From Bacilli bacterium (GTDB lineage Bacteria > Bacillota_I > Bacilli_A > RF39 > UBA660): a DNA stretch of 47,363 nt. The stretch lies in assembly GCA_028693275.1 (NCBI GenBank), contig JAQUVS010000005.1:2656-50018 (forward strand). The letters are read 5' to 3'. Shown here one piece after another: positions 32,894-41,621 of the stretch. The position numbers were made by a program, and so were the translations under genes. Positions within the stretch are counted from its first letter, which is position 1; each line of letters begins with the position of its first letter. The notes beneath the pieces are model-generated. The model searched no databases. It saw only the letters and a list, made by a program, of their open reading frames with translations, and had not been told where the DNA came from.

Positions 32894-33499
32894 ATGGATG
32901 TAGCAAGTAAAAAAATAATTTTAGCAGTTATAAGTATAATGATTATAGTAATATTATCAGTAGGAATAACTTATGCAATGTTTTCCTATACAAAAGTAGG
33001 AAAAATAGAAAATATAATTAAAACAGGTACTATAGCTTTTGATTATGTAGAAGAAGAAACAAATGGTATTAATCTTATCAATGCCTTACCAATCGATGAT
33101 AGTATTGGTAAAAGTACTATAGAAGATAGCAATGTTTTTGATTTTAAAATATCTTCATCAAATAAATCAAATCAAAAAATTAAATATCAAATAATTGCTT
33201 CAATCTCAGAAGAAACAACTATAGATTTAAAAGCTATAAAAATATATCTAACAGAAGTAAATAATGGTATAGAACAAGAAGTAATTCTTAACACTCTTAA
33301 TTCTTTTATTGATATAGATAATTTAACTACCAATGGTAAAATTATATATTCAACTATAATTAATGATAATAGTCCTAATTATGAAAAAAATTATAGAATA
33401 AGACTATGGATATCAAATGATCCTAATTTAAATTTAAGTGATTATAGCAATAAAAATTTAGGAATAAAAATAAATGTAAATGCAGAAGCAATATATTAA
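32894..33499 (+). CDS. TasA/SipW-dependent-type surface protein
   Basis: 201 residues from ATG 32894 with AAGGA upstream; the frame is open 39 bases further but without a ribosome site. The N-terminus KKIILAVISIMIIVILSVGITYAMFSY is the signal seen in TasA/camelysin-like proteins cleaved by SipW-type signal peptidase, followed by GTIAFDYVEE. The rest is beta-rich with many Asn/Ile, ending without an anchor. No sipW is in the window. Could be an adhesin or fibre subunit; assignment rests on the N-terminus. Confidence 0.7.
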   Translation: MDVASKKIILAVISIMIIVILSVGITYAMFSYTKVGKIENIIKTGTIAFDYVEEETNGINLINALPIDDSIGKSTIEDSNVFDFKISSSNKSNQKIKYQIIASISEETTIDLKAIKIYLTEVNNGIEQEVILNTLNSFIDIDNLTTNGKIIYSTIINDNSPNYEKNYRIRLWISNDPNLNLSDYSNKNLGIKINVNAEAIY

Positions 33500-33523
33500 A
33501 AATAACATTATGTTATTTTTTTT
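33498..33523 (+). terminator. Terminator of the TasA-like gene
   Basis: AAAAATAACA (33498-33507) pairs with TGTTATTTTT (33511-33520), loop TTA, T-run to 33523. Confidence 0.85.
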
Positions 33524-33557
33524 CTTTTTTAGTGTATAATATATACAGGTGATTATT

Positions 33558-34160
33558 ATGAATAGATTAAAAGAAATAATTAAATTTAATAAAGAAATAA
33601 AACCAGTAAAAAAATTTGTAAGACTATTAACAAAAGAAATAACTCTTGATATGTTAGAATTTGCAAAAGATAAAAAAGTAATCAAATATGAAAAAGATAC
33701 TAGTTTTATAAATTTAATAGAAGAAGTTCTTTCTTTCCTAATAGGTAAGTTTACTTATAAAGAATGGAAAACAATATTATCAACTGAAGAGTTTTATAAA
33801 AAGGAATCTTCTAATAAAGATAAGGATATAGAAATTAATTTAAGAGGTTTTATTACTAAACATTATACAGAAATGTTTGATATAGTAAATATTCCAGGAT
33901 ATAAGAAATATCAAAAAAAAGAAAAGCAAAACATATTTAAAGTTATATATGTACAAGATGCTTATCAAAAAGAAAGTAAATTATCAGCTATATATATAAT
34001 ATATGATGATTCTACTAGAGTTTGTTATGATAATAAAAATAAAAAACTCTTATCTCCAGAACTATTAGAAATAAAAGATGATACATTAATAGTTACTATA
34101 GTAGATAAAACAAGAGATATAAAAGATAAAATAAAAAGCATTTTCTTTGAGGAAGCATAA
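33558..34160 (+). CDS. Hypothetical protein
   Basis: 200 residues from ATG 33558 (AGGTGAT upstream; a GTG nine bases earlier is in the ribosome site). Soluble, Lys-rich, helical N-terminus and a beta-rich C-terminus (FKVIYVQDAY, LSAIYIIYDDSTRVCYD). No known motif seen. Overlaps the next gene by one base (TAATG), so the two form a translationally coupled pair of unknowns. Confidence 0.75.
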   Translation: MNRLKEIIKFNKEIKPVKKFVRLLTKEITLDMLEFAKDKKVIKYEKDTSFINLIEEVLSFLIGKFTYKEWKTILSTEEFYKKESSNKDKDIEINLRGFITKHYTEMFDIVNIPGYKKYQKKEKQNIFKVIYVQDAYQKESKLSAIYIIYDDSTRVCYDNKNKKLLSPELLEIKDDTLIVTIVDKTRDIKDKIKSIFFEEA

Positions 34161-34669
34161 TGGAAATATCATACTTAAATAATCATGATTATAATAATGA
34201 TTTAATTATTGATTTCTTTAAAGAATATAATATAAATATTAATATAGAAAATATAGATATTCCAAATATTGATAGTAATCAAATAGAAGATAATCTTAAT
34301 TATAAAACCAAATTTATGAGTGATGTTTTAAAAAAAGATGTATTAGCAATTGATATATTTATAGAAATACCATCACTAAATAATTTTCCTGGTACAAAAA
34401 CAAATTATGTACTTGATACAATAGGTATAGATGGTATTAAATTACTATTAAATAATGAATTAGATAAAACAATAAACATAAAAGAGACTTTATCTTTTAC
34501 CAAGTATAATGAAGAACCAATTGTTTTTAATAAGATATATAGTGCTAAGTTAGAAGATGATTTAATTGTGTTAGAAAAAGAAAATATTACTAATAATTTA
34601 AAGTTAAATAATATTAAAGATACAAAGTTATTTAAAAAATTAATATTATATTTATACAAAATAGACTAA
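34160..34669 (+). CDS. Hypothetical protein
   Basis: 169 residues, acidic and rich in Asn/Ile/Asp, no membrane segment. Coupled to the preceding gene by a shared base in TAATG. No family recognised. The promoter of the following transcript begins inside its stop codon (34667-34669 against TTGACT at 34670). Confidence 0.7.
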   Translation: MEISYLNNHDYNNDLIIDFFKEYNININIENIDIPNIDSNQIEDNLNYKTKFMSDVLKKDVLAIDIFIEIPSLNNFPGTKTNYVLDTIGIDGIKLLLNNELDKTINIKETLSFTKYNEEPIVFNKIYSAKLEDDLIVLEKENITNNLKLNNIKDTKLFKKLILYLYKID

Positions 34670-34799
34670 TTGACTTATACTATAAATAATAGTATAATAC
34701 GCCATAAAGAAGTATTCATTATTGGTGTAATACTTGTAATAAAGATCAAAATATAATATAATGGACATGTTACATTATAAAGATTAGGGGAGTTTTGAA
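34670..34799 (+). promoter_or_regulatory. Promoter and structured leader of the small acidic membrane protein
   Basis: TTGACT (34670-34675) and TATAAT (34693-34698), 17-bp spacer. The leader is about 95 bases and holds two hairpins: AAGTATT (34710-34716) with AATACTT (34729-34735), and TATAATG (34757-34763) with CATTATA (34773-34779). An eight-codon frame ATG GAC ATG ... TAG (34761-34787) overlaps the second hairpin but has no ribosome site. Confidence 0.75.
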
Positions 34800-35021
34800 A
34801 TGGACGATAAAGTAATAAGAAATTTAGCTATAATAGGAGTTACTGTTCTTGGACTTACAATGGTTTTAAAAAAAGTAGCACTAAATAATAGAGTTAAACA
34901 AGAAAAGACAAAAAGATTTTCACCGGAAGATGATTTCGATGAATATGAAGATATGTTAGATGAAGATATTCTTGCTGAAGAAGAAGAAATAGAAGTAAGA
35001 AAATATATAACATTACGTTAA
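34800..35021 (+). CDS. Small acidic-tailed membrane protein
   Basis: 73 residues: one membrane helix (about 8-27, LAIIGVTVLGLTMVLKKVAL), a basic stretch (KQEKTKRF), then a strongly acidic tail (DDFDEYEDMLDEDILAEEEEIE). AGGGGAG precedes the ATG. The proS T-box begins only a few bases after the stop with no convincing separate promoter, so this gene and proS may share a transcript. Family not recognised. Confidence 0.8.
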   Translation: MDDKVIRNLAIIGVTVLGLTMVLKKVALNNRVKQEKTKRFSPEDDFDEYEDMLDEDILAEEEEIEVRKYITLR

Positions 35022-35025
35022 AACA

Positions 35026-35207
35026 ATGATGAGAACATGATATATAAATCAATTTACTAAGTGAGTTAGGGATAGTGTGAACCTAGTGTATAAATTTATA
35101 TATTCCAATCTCTAAGTGGGATATCCCCGGTTAAAACCGTTATCAAATTAAGTAAATAAAAGGATGGTACCGTGCACTAAGCACTCCTTAGTATCGTTCT
35201 TTTTTTG
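35026..35207 (+). ncRNA. T-box riboswitch (tRNA-Pro) upstream of proS
   Basis: Stem I is formed by ATATATAAAT (about 35040-35049) with ATTTATATAT, and its 3' internal loop carries CCA at 35105-35107, a proline codon followed by A, as expected for a specifier. The antiterminator is AAGGA (35160-35164), the T-box bulge TGGTACC (35165-35171), GTGC, loop ACTAA, GCAC and TCCTT (35181-35189). The bulge's TGGT would pair with a tRNA ending ACCA. The competing terminator uses ACTAAG/CTTAGT and a T-run to 35207. Uncharged tRNA-Pro(UGG) should switch proS on. Confidence 0.95.
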
Positions 35208-35227
35208 TTAAAAAAAGGAGAATAAAT

Positions 35228-36919
35228 ATGAAATTAAAGAACAATTTTTTCTTTACATTAAGAGAAGATGTAAAAGATGAAGACAGTAGAAGTGGTAATT
35301 TATTAGTAAAAGCTGGAATGATTAAAAAAGCAGGAGCAGGAATATATACTTATCTTCCTCTAGGTATGAAGACCATGAAAAATATTGAAGATATAGTTAG
35401 AGATGAGATGAATAAAGCAGATGCTTTAGAATTAGTTATGCCTTCTTTATTACCAGAGGAAGTATATGTAGCAAGCGGAAGAAGAGAAATCTTTGGAAAT
35501 GACATGTTTGGTTTAAAAGACAGATATAATAGAGAATATGTTTTAGGTCCTACACATGAAGAAATGTTTGTAAATATTGCTAAAGATGGAATCAAATCTT
35601 ATAAAGATATGCCAGTTAATCTTTATCAAATAGCTACTAAATATAGAGATGAACCAAGACCAAGATATGGTTTAATAAGAATAAGAGAATTTACTATGAA
35701 AGATGCTTATTCATTTGATAAGGATGAAGAAGGATTAGATATTTCATATAACAAAATGTTTAATGCTTATAAGAATATTTTTGATAGAATTGGTATTGAT
35801 TATAAAATAGTAACAGCATCAACTGGAGCTATGGGAGGTCTTTTATCAGAAGAATTCCAAGCCGTTACAGAAATTGGTGAAGATGTATTAGTTATTTGTG
35901 ATGAATGTGGTTATTCTTCTAATATAGAAGTAAGTAAATGCGTAAGTGAATTTAAAGAACAAATAGATGAACTAAAAGAAAAAGAATTACTTCATACTCC
36001 TAATGTAGGAACTATAGATGATCTTGTAAATAATTATAATATTGCAATTGATAAAATGGTAAAAACACTAATCTATGATTGTGATGGAAAATTATATGCA
36101 TGCCTAGTAAAAGGTGATAGAGAAGTAAATGAATGGAAAGTTTCTAAAATAACAGAATCAAAAAAATCTGTCTTAGCATCATTTGAAAACGTTGAAGAAA
36201 TTACAAAAGCAAAAGTTGGTTTTGCTGGACCAGTAGATTTAAATATTCCAATCATCGTAGATGAAGAAGTAATGTTAATGAAAAATTTCCTAGTAGGAGC
36301 AAATAAATCAGATTATCATTATATAAATACAAATATAAAAGATATTAACATTTACAAAGTAGCAGATATTAAAAATGTAAAAGAAAATGATTTATGCCCT
36401 ACATGTGGTAAAAATCTTAAATTTAAAAAAGGAATAGAAGTAGGTAATACATTTAAATTAGGTACTAAATATTCTAAAGCTTTAGGATTAAATTACTTAG
36501 ATGAATTCAATCAATTAAAACCTGTAGTAATGGGATGTTATGGTATTGGTATAGGAAGAATTCTTGCATCTATAATAGAACAAAATAATGATGAAAAAGG
36601 GATTATATTCCCTATGTCTATCGCTCCATTTAAAGTTGCGATAGTAGTTGTTGATACTAAAAATGAAGAACAAATGAATTTAGCAAATAATTTATATAAT
36701 CAACTAAAAGAAAATAATATAGAAGTCTTACTAGATGATAGAGATGAAAGAGTAGGAGTTAAATTCAATGATATGGATTTAATCGGTATACCTTTAAGAA
36801 TTACTATCGGTAAAAAACTATCAGATAATTTAGTAGAACTAAAAGAACGTAAAGAAAGTACTTCAAAAGATATAGAAATAGAAAAAATATTAAATAGCAT
36901 CAAAGAATTAATCAAATAA
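35228..36919 (+). CDS. proS: Prolyl-tRNA synthetase
   Basis: 563 residues, the bacterial-type length with an inserted editing domain (about 225-405). Class II motifs: GAGIYTYLPLG (motif 1 region), LGPTHEEMF, YRDEPRPRYGLIRIREFTMKDAYSFD (motif 2), and GCYGIGIGRILASI (motif 3). The C-terminal anticodon domain shows PFKVAIVVVD and LLDDRDERVGVKF. A CPTCGKNLKF segment precedes motif 3. Controlled by the T-box directly upstream. AAAAAGGAG precedes the ATG. Confidence 0.98.
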   Translation: MKLKNNFFFTLREDVKDEDSRSGNLLVKAGMIKKAGAGIYTYLPLGMKTMKNIEDIVRDEMNKADALELVMPSLLPEEVYVASGRREIFGNDMFGLKDRYNREYVLGPTHEEMFVNIAKDGIKSYKDMPVNLYQIATKYRDEPRPRYGLIRIREFTMKDAYSFDKDEEGLDISYNKMFNAYKNIFDRIGIDYKIVTASTGAMGGLLSEEFQAVTEIGEDVLVICDECGYSSNIEVSKCVSEFKEQIDELKEKELLHTPNVGTIDDLVNNYNIAIDKMVKTLIYDCDGKLYACLVKGDREVNEWKVSKITESKKSVLASFENVEEITKAKVGFAGPVDLNIPIIVDEEVMLMKNFLVGANKSDYHYINTNIKDINIYKVADIKNVKENDLCPTCGKNLKFKKGIEVGNTFKLGTKYSKALGLNYLDEFNQLKPVVMGCYGIGIGRILASIIEQNNDEKGIIFPMSIAPFKVAIVVVDTKNEEQMNLANNLYNQLKENNIEVLLDDRDERVGVKFNDMDLIGIPLRITIGKKLSDNLVELKERKESTSKDIEIEKILNSIKELIK

Positions 36920-36943
36920 AGTAGAAATTCTACTTTATTTTTG
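36914..36943 (+). terminator. proS terminator
   Basis: AAATAAAGTAGAA (36914-36926) and TTCTACTTTATTT (36928-36940) form a long hairpin, T-run to 36942. The TAA stop is in the left arm. Confidence 0.88.
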
Positions 36944-36992
36944 TATAATATTAAATAATTATGTATAATATATAAAAAAAGAGGTGTTACTT

Positions 36993-37616
36993 ATGTATAA
37001 AAGAATTATTTTTGATATAGACAATACTTTAATAGATTGGAAAAGTGATAATTATAATCCAATAAAAAAAGCTTTAGATAATCAAAATATTTCATATACA
37101 GAAGAAGATTTAAAAAATATAAATACAGCTATAGAAGACTATGAATATAAATATGATATATTAACAAAAAAAGATATGATTAATTTAATAAATAAATTCT
37201 CTAAGAAAAACCTAGATTTATCTTTTCTAAATGATTATCTTAATTATATTAAAGATGAAAAAGTAGAAAAAGATATAAAATTAATAGAATTACTAAAATA
37301 TTTAAAAGATAAATATGAATTAGTTATATTAACTAATTGGTTTTTAGAACCTCAAGTAAAAAGACTTGAAAAAGCCGGCATTTTAGAATTTTTCGATAAA
37401 ATATATGCATCAGATGATTATTATTTAAAACCTAATGAAAATGCCTTTCTAAGAGCAATAGGAAATAACGGAATAACTGAATGTATAATAATAGGTGATA
37501 ACTATGATACAGACATTGAAATACCTAAAGCTCTAGGTATGAAAACAATTTATATAAATAAAGGTTCAAGTAACGATTCTATCTCTTCAATATATGAATT
37601 AAAGGATATCCTATAA
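36993..37616 (+). CDS. HAD-superfamily hydrolase (YjjG/nucleotidase-like)
   Basis: 207 residues from ATG 36993 (GAGGTG upstream; the in-frame GTG is inside it). Motif I FDIDNTLIDW, motif II LVILTNW, motif III lysine in LKPNENAF, motif IV IIIGDNYDTDIE. The cap is the helical C1 type, as in YjjG-like nucleotidases and phosphoglycolate phosphatase relatives. Dephosphorylates a small molecule, probably a nucleotide. First gene of a four-gene run to 39882. Confidence 0.88.
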   Translation: MYKRIIFDIDNTLIDWKSDNYNPIKKALDNQNISYTEEDLKNINTAIEDYEYKYDILTKKDMINLINKFSKKNLDLSFLNDYLNYIKDEKVEKDIKLIELLKYLKDKYELVILTNWFLEPQVKRLEKAGILEFFDKIYASDDYYLKPNENAFLRAIGNNGITECIIIGDNYDTDIEIPKALGMKTIYINKGSSNDSISSIYELKDIL

Positions 37617-37617
37617 A

Positions 37618-38466
37618 ATGAAATACTGGTATTTAGAAAAATACTTAAGCAATTTAAATATTAATAAATTAAAAGAAGAAATAGAAGAATATATTTATAT
37701 ACCAAAAATAAAAATAATTGATAATATTAATACTGAAACTTTAAAAGAGGAAGAATTATTATTTATACTTAATAAAAGTATTGAACAAGAAGATAAGAAT
37801 TTAATATTAGATATATTAAAAAAATTATTATTAATTCCTAATAATAATCTTCCTAAAAGTGACTATACAACCAAAGAAATATTAGAAGAAATTTCTAACT
37901 TAAAAAATAATATTCCTGAATATAAAAAACTTAGTAATAACAACATAGCAGCATGCTATACATGTCAAAATATTTTTTATATAGATAAAATAAAGAAAAA
38001 AACAAGCAAAGATTTATGTCTTTGCCCTTACTGTAATAAAACTACATTATATTTTGATAATGATTTTATTCCTATGAATAAAACATTTATCTTATTAGCT
38101 AAAATATATAATAGTAAAAATAAATTAGGTTCCAATTTTAATAATCTTATTAATTTAGCTAAAAAAATAATAGAAGTAAAAGACAATAAATTAGATAATT
38201 ATGATTTTATTATAGGTAAAAACAATAACGAAGAAGAATATATATATAATTTAAACAAAGAAATAGAAGACTTATATATGAAAAAAGAATATTATATAAG
38301 TTTATTTTTAGATGATGATTCAACATTAGATTTACTAATAGTTTTATTAAATTATATTGGAAAAAACCCATATATAAAAAAAATAAATATTTATACTAAA
38401 GATATTTATTTAAATCAATTAAAGGAAGACTATAATACTCTTTATAATTATAGGAGGAAAAAATGA
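37618..38466 (+). CDS. Zinc-ribbon-containing hypothetical protein
   Basis: 282 residues, ATG one base after the previous stop. Mostly helical and Lys/Asn/Ile-rich. A central CYTCQNIF ... LCLCPYCNKTTLYF (about 113-145) holds two CxxC pairs spaced as a zinc ribbon. No membrane helix. The C-terminal half (SLFLDDDSTLDLLIVLLNYIG) is unfamiliar. It shares four bases with the next gene (the AGGAGGAAAAAATGAA end contains the next ribosome site). Confidence 0.75.
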   Translation: MKYWYLEKYLSNLNINKLKEEIEEYIYIPKIKIIDNINTETLKEEELLFILNKSIEQEDKNLILDILKKLLLIPNNNLPKSDYTTKEILEEISNLKNNIPEYKKLSNNNIAACYTCQNIFYIDKIKKKTSKDLCLCPYCNKTTLYFDNDFIPMNKTFILLAKIYNSKNKLGSNFNNLINLAKKIIEVKDNKLDNYDFIIGKNNNEEEYIYNLNKEIEDLYMKKEYYISLFLDDDSTLDLLIVLLNYIGKNPYIKKINIYTKDIYLNQLKEDYNTLYNYRRKK

Positions 38467-39203
38467 ATAAAAAGAATATATTATATATGATAGCAGGTAT
38501 AATAATTGGGGTAGTAATAATTTCTATTTTAATAGTTCCGATGCTTTTAAAATCAATTAATAAAGAAGCTTCTAGTACAGATAAAAATATAAATAATGAA
38601 CAAAAGGAAACAATAACAGAAAATGATGAGACAAATAATAAAGATGAAATAGAATCTACTAAAACACCAGAAGTTACAACAGAATCAAAAAAAGAACCAA
38701 CTATAACTCCACAGATAAAGGAAGAAATAGTTGAAGAAGTTAAGGTAACTGAAGAAGTTTTAATTAATACATTATCAAATGAGGCAAATAATATAACTAA
38801 ATCAAGCTTAAAGGATAATGTTAAAAATTCATTCATAACAATTGTAGATTTTATTTTTTATGATAAAGAGATAAAAGGTCATACATTTAATTCTTTAACT
38901 TTAACAGCAAAATTAAAAGTTATTAAAATAGCCTTAACAATTGATAATAAAATAGATAGCTATTTTCCAGATTATAAGGATTATATAAAGGATAAATATA
39001 CAAAAATAAAAAGTGAATTAATTATCCTATATTTAAAAACAACGACAAAGGTATGTGAAACACTACCAGAAAACAGTTGTACACAAGCAAGAAATGATTT
39101 TAAAACCATGAAGGAAAGTTTTAATTTTACTTTTGATCTTATAAAAAGTTTTTTAAGTAACAAAGTTGAATTATTAGAAGAATGGTATCTAAGTATTAAA
39201 TAA
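38463..39203 (+). CDS. Single-pass membrane protein with Ser/Thr/Glu-rich stalk
   Basis: 246 residues. One N-terminal helix (about 6-27, YMIAGIIIGVVIISILIVPMLL), a low-complexity Thr/Glu/Lys stalk (about 35-95), then a helical extracytoplasmic domain with two cysteines (VCETLPENSCTQ) that could form a disulfide. No family recognised. Starts in the last bases of the zinc-ribbon gene; the kinase-like gene begins 13 bases after its stop. Confidence 0.75.
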   Translation: MNKKNILYMIAGIIIGVVIISILIVPMLLKSINKEASSTDKNINNEQKETITENDETNNKDEIESTKTPEVTTESKKEPTITPQIKEEIVEEVKVTEEVLINTLSNEANNITKSSLKDNVKNSFITIVDFIFYDKEIKGHTFNSLTLTAKLKVIKIALTIDNKIDSYFPDYKDYIKDKYTKIKSELIILYLKTTTKVCETLPENSCTQARNDFKTMKESFNFTFDLIKSFLSNKVELLEEWYLSIK

Positions 39204-39216
39204 AAAGGGGAACAAG

Positions 39217-39882
39217 ATGAAGAATAAAGTATATTTCTCAAATGGAGTAATAATTGACCTAGATGATTCACAATATTTAGGACAAGGAGTAGAAGGAAAA
39301 TCCTATAGAATAGGAAATTTTATATTTAAAATAAACCACAATAATTGTTTATCTACATTAAGAGAATATGATTTAAAAAAACTATTTTCTATTTCTACAA
39401 AAAGATTTGTTTTACCAACACAAATAATAGTTGACGAAGAAGATAGATACTCTGGATTTGTAAAAAAACATATTCAAAAAACAAAAGGAATAAATCATTT
39501 TAAAAATATAGATAAAAAAGAATTATTAGAAATACTATCTCTATTTAAAGAAGACATAATAGAATTAACAAATAATCATTTTAAAGTAGATGATTTTAAC
39601 TTAGATAATTGTATATTCAATGATGAAGGTTTATTTTTTATAGATCCAGGATTTTTAAAATATTCAGAAGAAGAAAATTTATTAGAAGAAAACTTAAATA
39701 AGTTAAATACTTTTTTTGTAGAAATAATTTATGAAAATATAAAAGATGATAGTGAAGAAGATTTTATTGAATTAAATAAACATCTTATTGAAGAGAAAAT
39801 AGATGCAATAACATTTGTTGAAAAAGAAATGAATCAAAAAGAAAATTTAAAAACATTTAGTAGAAGAATTATGGGCAAATAA
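39217..39882 (+). CDS. Miniature protein-kinase-fold protein
   Basis: 221 residues, shorter than a full kinase domain. Glycine-rich loop GQGVEGKSYRIG (22-33), a possible ATP lysine K38 in FIFKIN, the catalytic-loop-like KVDDFNLDNCIF (D125/D126, N131) and the metal-binding triad position as FFIDPGF (D143, DPG in place of DFG). No substrate-binding C-lobe extension. Could phosphorylate a small molecule or the neighbouring proteins. Ribosome site AAAAGGGGA. Ends in its own terminator. Confidence 0.75.
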   Translation: MKNKVYFSNGVIIDLDDSQYLGQGVEGKSYRIGNFIFKINHNNCLSTLREYDLKKLFSISTKRFVLPTQIIVDEEDRYSGFVKKHIQKTKGINHFKNIDKKELLEILSLFKEDIIELTNNHFKVDDFNLDNCIFNDEGLFFIDPGFLKYSEEENLLEENLNKLNTFFVEIIYENIKDDSEEDFIELNKHLIEEKIDAITFVEKEMNQKENLKTFSRRIMGK

Positions 39883-39902
39883 AAAAGAGTTTGCCTTTTT
39901 TT
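39874..39902 (+). terminator. Terminator of the kinase-like gene
   Basis: GGCAAA (39874-39879) pairs with TTTGCC (39890-39895), T-run to 39902; the stop TAA (39880-39882) is in the loop. Confidence 0.88.
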
Positions 39903-39947
39903 CTAGTTTAGGGTAAAATTAATAGTAGTTTTAAGGAGGGCGTAGTT

Positions 39948-41567
39948 ATGATGCAAACAAAAAACGTAACACTTAGATTTGGTAAAAGAACCTTATTTGA
40001 GGATGTAAATATAAAATTTGACAGTGGAAACTGTTATGGATTAATTGGAGCAAATGGAGCTGGTAAGTCTACATTTCTAAAGATTTTAGCTAAAGAACAA
40101 GAAACAACTAGTGGAGAAGTTATAATTGGTAAAAATGAAAGAATTTCGTTTTTAAAACAAGATCATTATCAATTCGATGAATTTACTGTTATGGATACAG
40201 TAATGATGGGTAATGAAAAGCTTTATTCTATAATGAAAGAAAAAGAAGAATTATATTCTCATACTGAATTTACAGATGAAGATGGAATAAAATTAGGAAA
40301 CTTAGAAGCTGAATTTGCTGAGATGAATGGTTGGGAAGCAGAAAGTGATGCAGCTATTTTATTAAGTAATCTTGGTATAGATGTAGACCTTCATTATCAA
40401 TATATGAAGGATATAAAAGTAAAAGATAGAGTTAAAGTTCTTTTAGCTCAAGCATTATTTGGAAATCCAGATTACTTACTATTAGATGAACCAACAAACA
40501 ACTTAGACTTAGGAGCAATAAATTGGTTAGAAGAATTTTTAATTAATTATAACAATACAGTTATAGTAGTATCACATGATAGACACTTTTTAAATAAAGT
40601 TTGCACACATATAATAGATATAGATTATTCTAAAATTAGACTTTATGCTGGTAACTATGATTTCTGGTATGAATCAAGTCAATTAGCAGCAAGACAAATG
40701 AAAGAATCAAACAAGAAAAAAGAAGAAAAAATTAAAGAATTACAAGATTTCATTGCAAGATTCTCAGCTAATGCCTCAAAATCAAAACAAGCTACATCAA
40801 GAAAGAAAATTCTAGAAAAAATAGAACTAGACGAAATAGTTCCATCATCTAGAAAGTATCCATGGATGGATTTTACTCCTTCTAAACCAAGTGGTAAAGA
40901 AATACTAACAGTTAAAAATTTATCTAAGACAGTAGATGGTAAAAAGATTTTAGATAAAGTATCGTTTACAGTTTTAAAAGGAGATAAAATAGCTTTTGTA
41001 GGAAATGATGATATTGCTAAAACATTATTATTTGAAATATTAAATGGTAATGAAAAATATGATTCAGGAGAAATCGTTTGGGGTAAAACAGTTACTAAAT
41101 CTTATTTTCCTCAAGATAATAGTGAATTTTTCCAAAAAGATGAGACTATTATGGAATGGATTGGACATTACTATAATATAGATGATGAAACAGTTTTAAG
41201 AGGATTCCTAGGTAGAATGCTTTTCTCTGGAGAAGAAGTATTTAAAAAAGTACCAGTTTTATCAGGAGGAGAAAAAGCTCGTTGTATGTTCTCAAAATGT
41301 ATGCTTGAAGCAAATAATTTATTAATCCTAGATGAACCAACAAACCATTTAGATCTAGAATCAATTACTTCATTAAATAATGGTTTAATCAAATATGATT
41401 CAGAATTATTATTTGCATCACACGATCATCAATTTGTTAGTACAATAGCAAATAGAATAATAGAAATATTACCTCAAGGTGTTATAGACAGAAGAATACC
41501 ATATGATGAATATTTAGAAAATAAAGAAGTACTTAAAATAAGAGAAGAAGCTTATAAAAATAATTAA
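39948..41567 (+). CDS. ABC-F family ATPase (YbiT/YkpA-like)
   Basis: 539 residues, two ABC domains joined by the ABC-F linker (about 245-300, basic helical). Domain 1: Walker A GANGAGKST, Walker B YLLLDEPTNNLD, but the signature region reads KDIKVKDRVKVLLAQALF without LSGG. Domain 2: Walker A is degenerate (VGNDDIAKTLL), signature VLSGGEKARCMF and LILDEPTNHLD intact. Such proteins act on the ribosome (E-site) and affect translation or antibiotic protection. No membrane partner. GGAGGG precedes the ATG; the second ATG (39951) could also serve. Confidence 0.93.
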   Translation: MMQTKNVTLRFGKRTLFEDVNIKFDSGNCYGLIGANGAGKSTFLKILAKEQETTSGEVIIGKNERISFLKQDHYQFDEFTVMDTVMMGNEKLYSIMKEKEELYSHTEFTDEDGIKLGNLEAEFAEMNGWEAESDAAILLSNLGIDVDLHYQYMKDIKVKDRVKVLLAQALFGNPDYLLLDEPTNNLDLGAINWLEEFLINYNNTVIVVSHDRHFLNKVCTHIIDIDYSKIRLYAGNYDFWYESSQLAARQMKESNKKKEEKIKELQDFIARFSANASKSKQATSRKKILEKIELDEIVPSSRKYPWMDFTPSKPSGKEILTVKNLSKTVDGKKILDKVSFTVLKGDKIAFVGNDDIAKTLLFEILNGNEKYDSGEIVWGKTVTKSYFPQDNSEFFQKDETIMEWIGHYYNIDDETVLRGFLGRMLFSGEEVFKKVPVLSGGEKARCMFSKCMLEANNLLILDEPTNHLDLESITSLNNGLIKYDSELLFASHDHQFVSTIANRIIEILPQGVIDRRIPYDEYLENKEVLKIREEAYKNN

Positions 41568-41580
41568 GCTTCTTCTTTTT
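41543..41580 (+). terminator. Terminator of the ABC-F gene
   Basis: AGAAGAAGCTTA (41543-41554) pairs with TAAGCTTCTTCT (41565-41576), T-run to 41580. The stop is in the right arm. Confidence 0.9.
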
Positions 41581-41583
41581 ATG

Positions 41584-41611
41584 TATAAAAAAAACTAACC
41601 GAAGTTAGTTT
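41584..41611 (-). terminator. tRNA-Met terminator
   Basis: On the minus strand AAACTAAC-TTCG-GTTAGTTT forms an 8-bp stem closed by a UUCG-type tetraloop, followed by eight T. Confidence 0.93.
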
Positions 41612-41621
41612 AAATTCTATC

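Noticed and set aside
38396-38836. 146-codon minus-strand frame across the zinc-ribbon and membrane-stalk genes
   Set aside because: Mirror of two plus-strand genes with ribosome sites; the Ser/Val-rich content arises from the complementary Thr/Glu stalk codons.
37618-39882. Toxin-antitoxin or abortive-infection system
   Set aside because: The kinase-like protein recalls HipA only in fold; there is no partner DNA-binding antitoxin, so I kept it as an unassigned gene run.
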